Shown: positions 31,705 through 40,716 of the stretch, piece by piece
Layout: each line of letters opens with the position of its first letter
Position numbering within the stretch: position 1 is the first letter of the stretch
Assembly: GCF_002355475.1 (NCBI RefSeq)
Contig: NZ_AP014862.1
Location: 2,666,001-2,730,000, forward strand
Length of the DNA stretch: 64,000 bases
Origin: Pseudomonas furukawaii
Lineage (GTDB): Bacteria; Pseudomonadota; Gammaproteobacteria; Pseudomonadales; Pseudomonadaceae
Direction of reading: 5' to 3'
The notes under the pieces: model-generated
Databases searched by the model: none
Seen by the model: the letters and a program-made list of their open reading frames with translations, nothing else
Told to the model about the DNA's origin: nothing
Made by a program: the position numbers and the translations under genes

Positions 31705-33327
31705 ATGTCTGGAAAGTTCAAGAAACAGCTCTCATTGACGGACCTCACCTTCATCGGCCTGGGGGCCATCTTCGGCTCCGGCTGGCTGTTCGCGGCCAGC
31801 CACGTCTCCGCCATCGCCGGCCCGGCCGGAATCGTCTCCTGGTTCCTCGGCGGCTTCGCCGTCCTGCTGCTGGGCATCATCTACTGCGAGCTGGGAGCGG
31901 CCTTGCCGCGCGCCGGTGGCGTGGTGCGCTACCCGGTGTTCTCCCACGGGCCGCTGCTGGGGTACCTGATGGGCTTCATCACGCTGATCGCCTTTTCCAG
32001 CCTGGTGGCGATCGAAGTGGTCGCTTCCCGCCAGTACGCGGCGGCCTGGTTCCCGGGGCTGACCGAGGCGGGCTCCAGCGACCCGACGGTACTCGGCTGG
32101 CTGGTGCAGTTCGGCCTGCTGTGCCTGTTCTTCTGGCTCAACTACCGCAGCGTGAAGACCTTCGCCCGGGCCAACAACCTGGTCAGCGTGTTCAAGTTCA
32201 TCGTGCCGCTGCTGGTCATCGGCGTGCTCTTCACCTTCTTCAAGCCGGCTAACTTCGAGGTCCAGGGCTTCGCGCCCTTCGGCCTTTCGGGTATCGAGAT
32301 GGCGGTGTCGGCCGGCGGCATCATCTTCGCCTACCTGGGGCTCACGCCGATCATCTCGGTGGCCAGCGAGGTGAAGAATCCGCAGCGCACCATCCCCATC
32401 GCGCTGATTCTTTCTGTGCTGCTTTCCACCGCCATCTACGTGCTGCTGCAGATCGCTTTCCTCGGGGCGGTGCCTACGGAGCTGCTGGCCAACGGCTGGG
32501 CCGGCATCTCCAGGGAGTTCGCCCTGCCGTACCGCGACATCGCCCTGGTGCTCGGGGTGGGCTGGCTGGCCTACCTGGTGGTGGCCGACGCGGTGGTCTC
32601 GCCCAGCGGCTGCGGCAACATCTACATGAACGCCACCCCTCGGGTGATCTATGGCTGGGCGAAGACCGGCACCTTCTTCCGGATCTTCACACGCATCGAC
32701 GAACAGTCCGGCATTCCGCGCCCGGCCCTCTGGCTGACCTTCGCCCTGTCGGTGTTCTGGACGCTGCCGTTTCCCTCCTGGGAAGCGCTGATCAACGTGG
32801 TTTCCGCCGCCCTGGTGCTGAGCTACGCCGTGGCGCCGGTAACGGTCGCCGCCCTGCGCCGCAACGCACCGGACCTGCCGCGTCCGTTCCGGGTGCGGGG
32901 GCTGGGGCTGATGGGGCCGCTGTCCTTCGTCATCGCCGCGCTGATCGTCTACTGGTCCGGCTGGGGCACGGTGTCCTGGCTGCTGGGCCTGCAGATCCTG
33001 ATGTTCGTGATCTACCTCCTGTGCCGCCGCTTCGTGCCCACCGAGCACCTGAGCCTGGCCCAGCAGGTGCGCTCGTCCGCCTGGCTGATCGGCTTCTACG
33101 CCCTGACCCTGCTGCTCTCCTGGCTCGGCAGCTTCGGCGGCCTGGGCGTGCTCGGCCATCCCTACGACACCCTCGCCGTGGCGGTTTGCGCCCTGGGCAT
33201 CTACCACTGGGGCGCGGCGACCGGCGTGCCGGCCGAGCTGATCCGCCTCGGCGGCGAGGATGAAAGCGAGGAGGGCACCGAGGCGGAAGCAGCGCCGTCC
33301 CCGGTGGCGCTCCCTGACCAGGCTTAG
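31705..33327 (+). CDS. APC family amino-acid permease (hydroxyproline uptake)
   Basis: A 540-residue permease of the amino acid-polyamine-organocation superfamily. The first helix carries the broken GAIFGSGWL substrate motif (about residues 20-28), and twelve or more spans follow, with a charged C-terminal tail (GGEDESEEGTEAEAA). Gene position (first of the catabolic operon, 27 bp before the reductase) implies hydroxyproline or proline as cargo. P. aeruginosa uses an ABC transporter and other carriers in the equivalent locus, so this is a variant set-up. Confidence 0.83.
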   Translation: MSGKFKKQLSLTDLTFIGLGAIFGSGWLFAASHVSAIAGPAGIVSWFLGGFAVLLLGIIYCELGAALPRAGGVVRYPVFSHGPLLGYLMGFITLIAFSSLVAIEVVASRQYAAAWFPGLTEAGSSDPTVLGWLVQFGLLCLFFWLNYRSVKTFARANNLVSVFKFIVPLLVIGVLFTFFKPANFEVQGFAPFGLSGIEMAVSAGGIIFAYLGLTPIISVASEVKNPQRTIPIALILSVLLSTAIYVLLQIAFLGAVPTELLANGWAGISREFALPYRDIALVLGVGWLAYLVVADAVVSPSGCGNIYMNATPRVIYGWAKTGTFFRIFTRIDEQSGIPRPALWLTFALSVFWTLPFPSWEALINVVSAALVLSYAVAPVTVAALRRNAPDLPRPFRVRGLGLMGPLSFVIAALIVYWSGWGTVSWLLGLQILMFVIYLLCRRFVPTEHLSLAQQVRSSAWLIGFYALTLLLSWLGSFGGLGVLGHPYDTLAVAVCALGIYHWGAATGVPAELIRLGGEDESEEGTEAEAAPSPVALPDQA

Positions 33328-33354
33328 TCCTGACCGACCGAAAGGAGTACGGCC

Positions 33355-34386
33355 ATGAACGATCTCATCAACCTCAGCCTCGAGCAGGTGCATGCCCTCG
33401 CACTGCGTGCCCTGACCGTCAACGGCATGGGCGAGGACCACGCCCGTGCCATCGCCGACACCATCACCCAGGGGCAGCGCGACGAATGCCATTCCCACGG
33501 CCTGTACCGGGTGCTGGTGTGCGTGCATTCGCTGCGCTCCGGCAAGGTGGACCCCGTGGCGCGGCCCAGCGTGAGCCGCCCGGCGCCGGCCATCGTCCGC
33601 GTCGATGCGCAGCGAGGCTACTCGCTGCTGGCCTTCCAGACCGGGCTCCCGCTGCTGGTGGAGCAGGCCCGCGAGCTGGGCATGGCCGCCCTGGTGATCC
33701 GCAATTGCTTCCACTTCTCCGCGCTGTGGCCGGAGGTGGAAGCCATAGCCGCCCAGGGTCTGGTGGGGATGGCCATGACCCCCAGCCACGCCTGGGTGGC
33801 GCCGGAGGGCGGCCGCAGGGGCGTGTTCGGCACCAACCCGCTGGCGTTTTCCTGGCCGCGAGAGGGCCAGGAGCCCTTCGTCTTCGACTTCGCCACCAGC
33901 GCCATCGCCCGGGGCGACATCGAGCTGCACGCGCGCCAGGGCAAGCCGATTCCACTGGGTTGGGGCCTGGACGCCGAAGGCCGGCCCAGCACCGATGCCC
34001 GGGCCGTGCTGGAGGGCGCCATGCAGACCTTCGGCGGCCACAAGGGCTCGGCCCTGGCGGCGATGATCGAACTCATGGCCGGCGCGCTGATCGGCGACCT
34101 GACCAGCGCCGAGTCCCTGGCCTTCGACGGCGGGGCCGGCGCCACGCCCTGCCATGGCGAACTGGTGCTGGCCTTCGACCCGGCGCGCTTCCTCGGCAAC
34201 GAACTGGACGCCGGACGACAACGGGCCGAGGCGCTGTTCGCCGCCATCACCGGGCAGGGCGCGCGGCTGCCGTCGCAACGCCGCTTCGCCGCCCGCCAGC
34301 GCAGCGAGCGGGAGGGCGTCTGGGTCGGCCGGACGCTGCTGGACGACATCCAGCGCCTGATCGACGACCCCCATTCCCCGACCTGA
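33355..34386 (+). CDS. dpkA: Ldh2/DpkA-type delta-1-pyrroline-2-carboxylate reductase
   Basis: A 343-residue NAD(P)H-dependent oxidoreductase of the malate/L-lactate dehydrogenase 2 (Ldh2) superfamily. Conserved His is in DECHSHGLYRVL (about residues 44-55), with VFGTNPLAFSWP and FDFATSAIARGDIELHARQG in the cofactor part. In hydroxyproline loci these enzymes reduce delta-1-pyrroline-2-carboxylate to L-proline, and also piperideine-2-carboxylate. The usual partner for this step, trans-3-hydroxyproline dehydratase, is not present here. It is placed between permease and epimerase with short spacers, so it is part of the operon. Confidence 0.8.
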   Translation: MNDLINLSLEQVHALALRALTVNGMGEDHARAIADTITQGQRDECHSHGLYRVLVCVHSLRSGKVDPVARPSVSRPAPAIVRVDAQRGYSLLAFQTGLPLLVEQARELGMAALVIRNCFHFSALWPEVEAIAAQGLVGMAMTPSHAWVAPEGGRRGVFGTNPLAFSWPREGQEPFVFDFATSAIARGDIELHARQGKPIPLGWGLDAEGRPSTDARAVLEGAMQTFGGHKGSALAAMIELMAGALIGDLTSAESLAFDGGAGATPCHGELVLAFDPARFLGNELDAGRQRAEALFAAITGQGARLPSQRRFAARQRSEREGVWVGRTLLDDIQRLIDDPHSPT

Positions 34387-34398
34387 CGGAGCAGCCCC

Positions 34399-35325
34399 AT
34401 GAAGCGCATCCATGTCATCGATTCCCACACCGGCGGCGAACCCACGCGCCTGGTGATGGACGGCTTTCCCGAACTGGAAGGCAGCACCCTGGCCGAGCAG
34501 CGCGACAGCCTGCGCGAGCGGCACGACCACTGGCGCCGCGCCTGCCTGCTGGAACCGCGTGGCAACGACGTGCTGGTGGGCGCGCTGTACCGCCCGCCGG
34601 TGTCGCCCGGCGCCACCTGCGGGGTGATCTTCTTCAACAACGCCGGCTACCTCGGCATGTGCGGCCACGGCACCCTCGGCCTGGTGGCGTCCCTCCAGCA
34701 CCTGGGGCTGATGGCCCCCGGCGAGCACCGCATCGACACGCCGGTGGGCACCGTCAGCGCCACTCTCCATGAGGACGGCCGCGTCACCCTGGGCAACGTG
34801 CCGGCCTACCGCTACCGCCGCCAGGTACCGGTGGAGGTGCCCGGGCATGGCGTGGTCCACGGCGACATCGCCTGGGGCGGCAACTGGTTCTTCCTGGTGA
34901 ACGACCATGGCCAGCGCCTGGACCTGGACAACGTCGAAGCCCTCACCGCGTACACCTGGGCCATGCTGCGGGCCCTGGAGGCCCAGGGCATCCACGGCGA
35001 GGGCGGGGCGCTGATCGACCACGTTGAGCTGTTCGCCGAGGACCCCGAGGCCGACAGCCGCAACTTCGTCATGTGCCCCGGCAAGGCCTACGACCGCTCC
35101 CCCTGCGGCACCGGCACCAGCGCCAAGCTGGCCTGCCTGGCGGCGGACGGCAAGCTCGCCCCCGGCCAGCGCTGGGTCCAGGCCAGCATCACCGGCAGCC
35201 GCTTCGAGGGGCACTACCAGTGGGAAGGCGAGCGCATCCGCCCCTTCATCACCGGCCGTGCCCACCTCACCGCCGACAGCACCCTGCTCATCGACGAGCA
35301 GGACCCCTTCGCCTGGGGCATCTGA
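34399..35325 (+). CDS. lhpA: 4-hydroxyproline 2-epimerase (proline racemase family)
   Basis: A 308-residue enzyme with both catalytic cysteines of the proline racemase fold: Cys88 in MCGHGTLG and Cys236 in SPCGTGTS. Two Cys identify a racemase/epimerase; the dehydratase branch has Thr or Ser in the second place. It converts trans-4-hydroxy-L-proline to cis-4-hydroxy-D-proline, the first catabolic step. Context (dehydrogenase, deaminase and semialdehyde dehydrogenase in the same operon) supports hydroxyproline over proline. Confidence 0.9.
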   Translation: MKRIHVIDSHTGGEPTRLVMDGFPELEGSTLAEQRDSLRERHDHWRRACLLEPRGNDVLVGALYRPPVSPGATCGVIFFNNAGYLGMCGHGTLGLVASLQHLGLMAPGEHRIDTPVGTVSATLHEDGRVTLGNVPAYRYRRQVPVEVPGHGVVHGDIAWGGNWFFLVNDHGQRLDLDNVEALTAYTWAMLRALEAQGIHGEGGALIDHVELFAEDPEADSRNFVMCPGKAYDRSPCGTGTSAKLACLAADGKLAPGQRWVQASITGSRFEGHYQWEGERIRPFITGRAHLTADSTLLIDEQDPFAWGI

Positions 35326-35370
35326 GCCCCGTTTTCCCGAACCCTGAATCCCTGCTCAAGGAGCGACAAC

Positions 35371-36318
35371 ATGAACATCGACATCTTCCGTGGCTGCATC
35401 CCCGCCCTCATGACCCCCTGCACCGACGCGCGCCAGCCGGACTACGACGCCCTGGTGGCCAAGGGGCGTGAACTGATCCAGGCCGGCATGAGCGCCGTGG
35501 TCTACTGCGGTTCCATGGGCGACTGGCCGTTGCTCAGCGAGGCCCAGCGCCAGGAGGGCGTGGCGCGCCTGGTGAAGGCCGGCGTGCCCACCATCGTCGG
35601 CACCGGCGCGGTGAACACCCGCGAGGCGGTGTCCCACGCCGCCCATGCCGCCAAGGTCGGCGCCCATGGCCTGATGGTGATTCCGCGCCTGCTGTCCCGC
35701 GCGGCCTCTCCGGCAGCGCAGAAGGCGCATTTCTCCGCCGTGCTCCAGGCGGCGGCGGAGCTGCCCTCGGTCATCTACAACAGCCCCTACTACAGCTTCT
35801 CCACCCGCGCCGACCTGTTCTTCGAACTGCGCGGGCAACACCGCAACCTGATCGGCTTCAAGGAGTTCGGCGGCGCCGACGCCATGCGCTACGCCGCCGA
35901 GCACATCACCTCCCACGATGACGAGGTGATCCTGATGGCCGGGGTCGACACCCAGGTGTTCCACGGCTACGTCAACTGCAACGCCACCGGCACCATCACC
36001 GGCATCGGCAACGTGCTGCCCCGCGAGGTGCTGCAACTGGTGGCGCTGAGCCGCCAGGCCGCCACCGGCGATGCCCGCGCACGCCGCCTGGCCCTGGAGC
36101 TGAGCGCGGCGCTGGACGTGCTCTCGTCCTTCGACGAGGGCTGCGACCTGGTGCTCTTCTACAAGTACCTGATGGTGCTCAACGGCGACCGCGAGTACCG
36201 CCTGCACTTCAACGAGAGCGACGCCCTCAGCGACTCCCAGCGCCGCTATGCCGAGCAGCAGTACGGGCTGTTCCGCCAGTGGTATGCCAACTGGTCGGCC
36301 GAGCACAACCTGGCCTGA
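35371..36318 (+). CDS. lhpC: 1-pyrroline-4-hydroxy-2-carboxylate deaminase (DapA family)
   Basis: A 315-residue class I aldolase-type barrel. The Schiff-base lysine is Lys164 in IGFKEFGG and the catalytic Tyr is in VIYNSPYY (Tyr136). The DapA-type GTGAVNT loop is present. In the hydroxyproline pathway this protein converts 1-pyrroline-4-hydroxy-2-carboxylate to 2-oxoglutarate semialdehyde with loss of ammonia. It stands directly after the epimerase (45 bp). Confidence 0.88.
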   Translation: MNIDIFRGCIPALMTPCTDARQPDYDALVAKGRELIQAGMSAVVYCGSMGDWPLLSEAQRQEGVARLVKAGVPTIVGTGAVNTREAVSHAAHAAKVGAHGLMVIPRLLSRAASPAAQKAHFSAVLQAAAELPSVIYNSPYYSFSTRADLFFELRGQHRNLIGFKEFGGADAMRYAAEHITSHDDEVILMAGVDTQVFHGYVNCNATGTITGIGNVLPREVLQLVALSRQAATGDARARRLALELSAALDVLSSFDEGCDLVLFYKYLMVLNGDREYRLHFNESDALSDSQRRYAEQQYGLFRQWYANWSAEHNLA

Positions 36319-36335
36319 CCGCCGGCCTCGCCCCG

Positions 36336-36359
36336 CTGCGGAGCCGTCCCGCTCCGCAG
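36336..36359 (+). other. intercistronic hairpin in the hydroxyproline operon
   Basis: CTGCGGAGC and GCTCCGCAG form a perfect 9-bp stem with a 6-base loop in the 69-bp gap between deaminase and semialdehyde dehydrogenase genes. No T-run follows. It may set mRNA stability or partial termination inside the operon. Confidence 0.5.
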
Positions 36360-36387
36360 TCACCTTTCCCTCGACGCAGGACGCACC

Positions 36388-37965
36388 ATGAACCTGACAG
36401 GCAACATGCTGATCGGCCGGCAGGCCGTTACCGGTGATCGCGACGCGATCCGCGCCGTACATCCCGCCACTGGCAATCTCCTCGAACCCGCCTATCCCGG
36501 CGGCAGCGAGGCCCAGGTCGCCCAGGCCTGCGCGCTGGCCTGGGCCGCCTTCGACGCCTACCGCGAAACCGCCCCGGAAACCCGGGCAGGCTTCCTCGAG
36601 GCCATCGCCGAGGAGATCGAGGCCCTGGGGGATGCCCTGATCGAACGCGCCATGGCCGAAACCGGCCTTCCGCAGCCCCGTATCCAGGGCGAGCGGGGCC
36701 GTACCTGCCAGCAGCTCCGGACCTTCGCCCGCACCCTGCGGGCCGGTGAGTGGCTGGACGTGCGTATCGATCCGGCGCTGCCCGAACGCCAGCCCCAGGC
36801 ACGACCCGACCTGCGCCAGCGGCGGATCCCACTGGGGCCGGTGGCGGTGTTCGGCGCCAGCAACTTTCCCCTGGCTTTCTCCGTGGCCGGCGGTGATACC
36901 GCGTCCGCGCTCGCAGCGGGTTGCCCCGTGGTGGTCAAGGCCCACAGCGCTCATCCCGGTACCAGCGAATGGGTGGGCCGCGCCGTGGTGCGCGCGGCCA
37001 CGCGCTGCCGGATGCCCGAGGGGGTGTTCTCGCTCCTGTTCGGCGCCGGTCGGGAGGTGGGCCTCGCCCTGGTCATCGATCCGCGCATCAAGGCCGTGGG
37101 TTTCACCGGCTCGCGCAGCGGCGGCCTGGCCCTGTGTCGCGCGGCCCAGGCGCGTCCCGAACCCATTCCGGTGTACGCGGAGATGAGCTCGATCAATCCG
37201 GTATTCCTTTTCTCCAACGCCTTGCAGGCGCGGTTAGAGGTCCTCGCCGAGGGCTACGTCGCGTCCCTGACCCAGGGTGCCGGCCAGTTCTGCACCAACC
37301 CGGGCCTGCTGATCGCCCGCGAGGGCGAGGCGCTCGACGCCTTTCTCGCGGCGGCGGCCGGGCACCTGCGGCAGTGCCCCGCGCAGACCATGCTCACGCC
37401 CGGCATCTTCCAGGCATTCGCGGTGGGCGTGGACGCGCTGGCCCAGCATCCCCAGGTGCGGCTCCTGGCCGCCGGGCTGCCGGGCGACGGCCCCAACCGC
37501 TGCCAGGCCCGGTTGTTCGTCACCGATGCCGAATCCTTCCTGGCCGACCCGGCGCTGCACGGCGAAATCTTCGGCGCGGCCGGACTGGTGGTGCGGTGCC
37601 GCGATGAGGGTCAGTTCCGCCAGCTCGCCGAGCGGCTCGAAGGCCAGCTCACCGCGACCCTGCACCTGGAGGATGGCGACCTCGACAGCGCCCGAGCCCT
37701 GCTGCCGACCCTGGAGCTCAAGGCTGGCCGCGTGCTGGTCAATGGCTGGCCCACGGGCGTCGAAGTGTGCGACGCCATGGTTCACGGCGGCCCGTTCCCG
37801 GCCACTTCGGACACGCGCGCCACCTCGGTCGGCACCGCTGCCATCCACCGCTTCCTGCGGCCGGTCTGCTACCAGGGTTTCCCCGATGGGCTGCTGCCCG
37901 CCGCGCTGCGGCAGGCCAATCCCCTGGGCCTCAAGCGGTTGATCGACGGCGAGCGGGAGGCCTGA
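36388..37965 (+). CDS. lhpG: 2-oxoglutarate semialdehyde dehydrogenase
   Basis: A 525-residue aldehyde dehydrogenase. Catalytic Cys302 is in [10 protein letters not shown] and general base Glu265 in [10 protein letters not shown]; the nucleotide region reads [16 protein letters not shown] and GFTGSRSGG. The GQFCTNPG form with extended C-terminus is typical of the NADP+-dependent ketoglutarate-semialdehyde dehydrogenases. It makes 2-oxoglutarate, the end product of hydroxyproline breakdown. The FAD dehydrogenase gene begins 3 bp after its stop. Confidence 0.88.
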   Translation: MNLTGNMLIGRQAVTGDRDAIRAVHPATGNLLEPAYPGGSEAQVAQACALAWAAFDAYRETAPETRAGFLEAIAEEIEALGDALIERAMAETGLPQPRIQGERGRTCQQLRTFARTLRAGEWLDVRIDPALPERQPQARPDLRQRRIPLGPVAVFGASNFPLAFSVAGGDTASALAAGCPVVVKAHSAHPGTSEWVGRAVVRAATRCRMPEGVFSLLFGAGREVGLALVIDPRIKAVGFTGSRSGGLALCRAAQARPEPIPVYAEMSSINPVFLFSNALQARLEVLAEGYVASLTQGAGQFCTNPGLLIAREGEALDAFLAAAAGHLRQCPAQTMLTPGIFQAFAVGVDALAQHPQVRLLAAGLPGDGPNRCQARLFVTDAESFLADPALHGEIFGAAGLVVRCRDEGQFRQLAERLEGQLTATLHLEDGDLDSARALLPTLELKAGRVLVNGWPTGVEVCDAMVHGGPFPATSDTRATSVGTAAIHRFLRPVCYQGFPDGLLPAALRQANPLGLKRLIDGEREA

Positions 37966-37968
37966 GCC

Positions 37969-39240
37969 ATGAGCCGTTCCCAGTCTGAACGAACGGCCGA
38001 GATCGACGTGGCCGTGGTGGGCGCCGGTGTCATCGGCATGGCCTGTGCGCTGGACCTGGCGCGACAGGGCAAGCGGGTGCAGGTGTTCGACCCGGAAGGA
38101 CCGGGGCAGGGCGCTTCCTTCGGCAACGCCGGGCACCTGGCCACCGAGCAGGTCTTCCCCATCGCCGACCTGTCGATCCTCAAGCGCCTGCCCGCCATGC
38201 TCCTCGATCCCATGGGCCCGCTGCGGCTGGACTGGACCTACCTGCCGCGTGCGATGCCCTGGTTCATCCGCCTGCTGCTCAACCTGCGGCCGGCGCCGTT
38301 TCAGCGCACCGTCGCCGGGCTTCGCGCGCTCAACGATGCAAGCCTGGCGGCCTGGCAGCGGCTGCTGCAGTCCATCGGGCATGCCGGCCTGTTGAAGGAG
38401 GACGGCTCCCTGCTGGCCTTCGAACGCCCCGAGTCGCGCGAGGCGCTGCTGGCCCTGCAGGCGCGGATGGGCGGGCAGGGCGTGCCGGTGGAGTACTGGG
38501 AAGCCGGCGCCGTGCAGGCCGCCGCGCCGCAGTTGAGCGAGCGGATACTCGGTGGGTTGTTCTTTCCCGCCACCGGGCACTTCATCGACCCCCACCGGGT
38601 GGTGTGCGCATTGCTGGACGCCGCCGAGGCGCTGGGGGTGGCGTTCCACCGGCAGCGGGTCATCGATGGACAGCTGCTGCCGGACGGCGTCGCACTGCGC
38701 CTGGGCAGCGGCAGCGTGCGGGCGCGCCAGGTGCTGATTGCCTGCGGTGCCCACTCCGCGGCGATGACCGAACGGCTCACCGGCACGCGGACGCCACTGG
38801 ACACCGAGCGCGGCTATCACCTGATGCTGCCCCGGGAGCATGGGCGGCTGCCCTTTGCCGTCACCTCCTTCGAGCGCAAGTTCATCATGACGCCCATGGA
38901 GGGCGGCCTGCGCCTGGCCGGCACCGTCGAGTTCGCCGGGCTGGAGAAGCCGGCGAACATGGCGCGCGCCTGGCAGCTCCATCGACTCAGCCAGGGCCTT
39001 TTCAGGCACGACCTGGATGCCGAAGCTGCCAGCCCCTGGATGGGCTTTCGACCCTCCTTGCCGGACTCGCTGCCCGTCATCGACCGGGCGTGCGGAGGCC
39101 GCGTCCTGCTTGCCTTCGGCCACCAGCACCTGGGGCTGACCCAGGCGGCCATTACCGCCGAGCACATCGGCCGACTGGCCCGGGGACAGGCGGTGGACGG
39201 GTTGGACGCCTATCGGCTGGATCGTTTCTGCTGGACATGA
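37969..39240 (+). CDS. lhpB: cis-4-hydroxy-D-proline dehydrogenase (FAD, single subunit)
   Basis: A 423-residue DadA-like D-amino-acid dehydrogenase. FAD-binding fold at the N-terminus (VAVVGAGVIGMACALDLARQ, GASFGNAGHL) and the C-terminal FAD motif FGHQHLGLTQA. It oxidises cis-4-hydroxy-D-proline, made by the epimerase, to 1-pyrroline-4-hydroxy-2-carboxylate. P. aeruginosa has a multi-subunit LhpBEF enzyme, while P. putida has a one-chain form as here. It is last in the operon and nearly fused in spacing to the upstream gene. Confidence 0.85.
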   Translation: MSRSQSERTAEIDVAVVGAGVIGMACALDLARQGKRVQVFDPEGPGQGASFGNAGHLATEQVFPIADLSILKRLPAMLLDPMGPLRLDWTYLPRAMPWFIRLLLNLRPAPFQRTVAGLRALNDASLAAWQRLLQSIGHAGLLKEDGSLLAFERPESREALLALQARMGGQGVPVEYWEAGAVQAAAPQLSERILGGLFFPATGHFIDPHRVVCALLDAAEALGVAFHRQRVIDGQLLPDGVALRLGSGSVRARQVLIACGAHSAAMTERLTGTRTPLDTERGYHLMLPREHGRLPFAVTSFERKFIMTPMEGGLRLAGTVEFAGLEKPANMARAWQLHRLSQGLFRHDLDAEAASPWMGFRPSLPDSLPVIDRACGGRVLLAFGHQHLGLTQAAITAEHIGRLARGQAVDGLDAYRLDRFCWT

Positions 39241-39472
39241 CGTCGATCGGAGAACCGTCCAGAGCACAGGACGCTTTCCGGAAAGTCGTGGGCTGTGGCC
39301 CGCACAAATACGGGTAGCAAGTTTCCAGTCGTCCCCTGTGGGGTGACGGCCCACGTGCCGGTAAGCATGTGACTACAGGAAAGGGGGCGTATGCCAGCTC
39401 GCCTTGGCCTGGTGCGCGTCTAGCATGCTCTACCTCGACAGTCACTAAAGGGCGCACAAGGTGTTCAGGTGC

Positions 39473-40441
39473 ATGCGTTATATCCTCTGCACGGTGTTCC
39501 TGGTCTCGAGCTACCAGACCTTTGCATGCCAGCTGCGGACCAAGGGCGAGACCCGCCATGTCTTTCCCGCCACGCTCAGTGTGCCCCGCGACTTGCCGGT
39601 GGGTGGCGTGATCTACGACACCCAGGGGTGGGTCGGCACGGGGGAGGCCTACGTGAACTGTGGGGGACTGTTCCAGCATTACATGGGGACCGGATTCACA
39701 TCGACCACCAAGGTGCCCGGCATGAGCGGGGTCTACACCACCAGCCTGGATGGCATCGGCATCAAGGTTGCCTGGGCCAATAGCCTCAAAGATCTCCCCT
39801 CGAGCCCCAATGCGGCGGAAATCATGCAGTACCCACGCAACCGCCGTGCGATTGGCGTGAATCACTACACCCCGGCCCAGCGCTGGTGGATACAGTTGAT
39901 CAAGACCAAGCCCAGCCCGGAAAGCGGCGTGCTTACCGCCGCCCCCGCGAGGATCTACTACGACAACGAGCTGACCAACGAGCTGATCTTCACGCCCAGC
40001 ATGGTGGTGGTGAATGCCCGCAGTTGCCGTCTGGGTGGCGATGGGGGTGTCGGCAACATCAACGTCAAGCTGGATCCGGCGCCGATCCGCGACTTCACGG
40101 GAGTGGGTTCTACCAGCACACCGAAAGCGTTCAGGATCCCGCTGAACTGCGATCCCGAGGTGCGTGTCTCCTACACGATCAGCGGCCTTTATGAGGGAGA
40201 GGGCGCCGTGCTGAAGAACACCCAGGGCGCGGGGATGGCCAGGGGCATCGGGGTGCAGTTACTCAAGGCCTATGGCGATGATGGCGCTGTCGTGCTGGGG
40301 CGGAAGACGGCATTCGGCAACACGGGAGCGGTGGGCGGCAGCATGCCGATCCCCCTGGTCGCCCGCTACTACCAGATAGAACCGGAGGTGACGCCCGGCG
40401 AGATCAATATCCTGGGCTATCTCACCCTCTACTACGAGTAA
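39473..40441 (+). CDS. orphan fimbrial-type adhesin
   Basis: A 322-residue exported protein: signal peptide (MRYILCTVFLVSSYQTFA, cleavage before CQLRTKG), an N-terminal receptor-binding-like domain (to about residue 175), and a C-terminal pilin-like domain with CRLGGDGGVGNINVKLDPAP, a second Cys in IPLNCDPEV and a final beta strand GEINILGYLTLYYE, the usual chaperone-recognised penultimate Tyr pattern. This is the two-domain build of chaperone-usher tip adhesins. No chaperone, usher or major pilin gene is adjacent. ATG 39473 is preferred to GTG 39461 because it starts the signal peptide. Confidence 0.7.
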   Translation: MRYILCTVFLVSSYQTFACQLRTKGETRHVFPATLSVPRDLPVGGVIYDTQGWVGTGEAYVNCGGLFQHYMGTGFTSTTKVPGMSGVYTTSLDGIGIKVAWANSLKDLPSSPNAAEIMQYPRNRRAIGVNHYTPAQRWWIQLIKTKPSPESGVLTAAPARIYYDNELTNELIFTPSMVVVNARSCRLGGDGGVGNINVKLDPAPIRDFTGVGSTSTPKAFRIPLNCDPEVRVSYTISGLYEGEGAVLKNTQGAGMARGIGVQLLKAYGDDGAVVLGRKTAFGNTGAVGGSMPIPLVARYYQIEPEVTPGEINILGYLTLYYE

Positions 40442-40451
40442 TCCGGACTGC

Positions 40452-40589
40452 GGGCCGGCAAGCGCCTGCTTGCAGGGCGTCCTGGCCAACCAGCTCACCC
40501 CCAGGGTCGGCGTGTTCTGCATCACCTTCCTGCCGCAGTTCATGCCAGCGGGCGCTGGACCGGCGGGCTGGTGGCCTTCGGCGCACTGA
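40452..40589 (+). pseudogene. fragment of a LysE/RhtB exporter gene
   Basis: Frame starting near 40452 translates to a stretch with LQGVLANQLTPRVGVFCITF followed by LPQFMPAGAG, which is the middle motif of LysE/RhtB exporters (QGxLxNxLNPKxxLFxxxFLPQF). Nothing upstream or downstream encodes the rest, and the frame ends at 40589. It is a remnant, about 45 of 205 residues. Confidence 0.65.
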
Positions 40590-40716
40590 GGCGGGGCATC
40601 ACGGTCCGCTATGGCCGGCATGCGGCTCTGGTATTGGCCTTGGGGGGCGGGCATCCCTAGAGTCGTTGTGGGACCGCGTGTCCGACTATTCCAACAAGAC
40701 CAGAACGAGCCTCCTT

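Noticed and set aside
31732-35265. A 1177-codon open frame on the minus strand
   Set aside because: It is antisense to the permease, reductase and epimerase genes, which have clear family motifs. The frame is open only because of high GC at third positions, and its translation is rich in Gly, His, Gln and Ala without any domain.
36951-37217. Small minus-strand frames inside the semialdehyde dehydrogenase gene
   Set aside because: They lie opposite the nucleotide-binding region of a well-supported enzyme and have no ribosome site or conservation.
37234-39354. A 706-codon minus-strand frame, and similar ones at 40732-42498, 13384-14550 and 58505-59788
   Set aside because: All are antisense shadows of well-supported genes with GC-driven openness and no recognisable motif or ribosome site.
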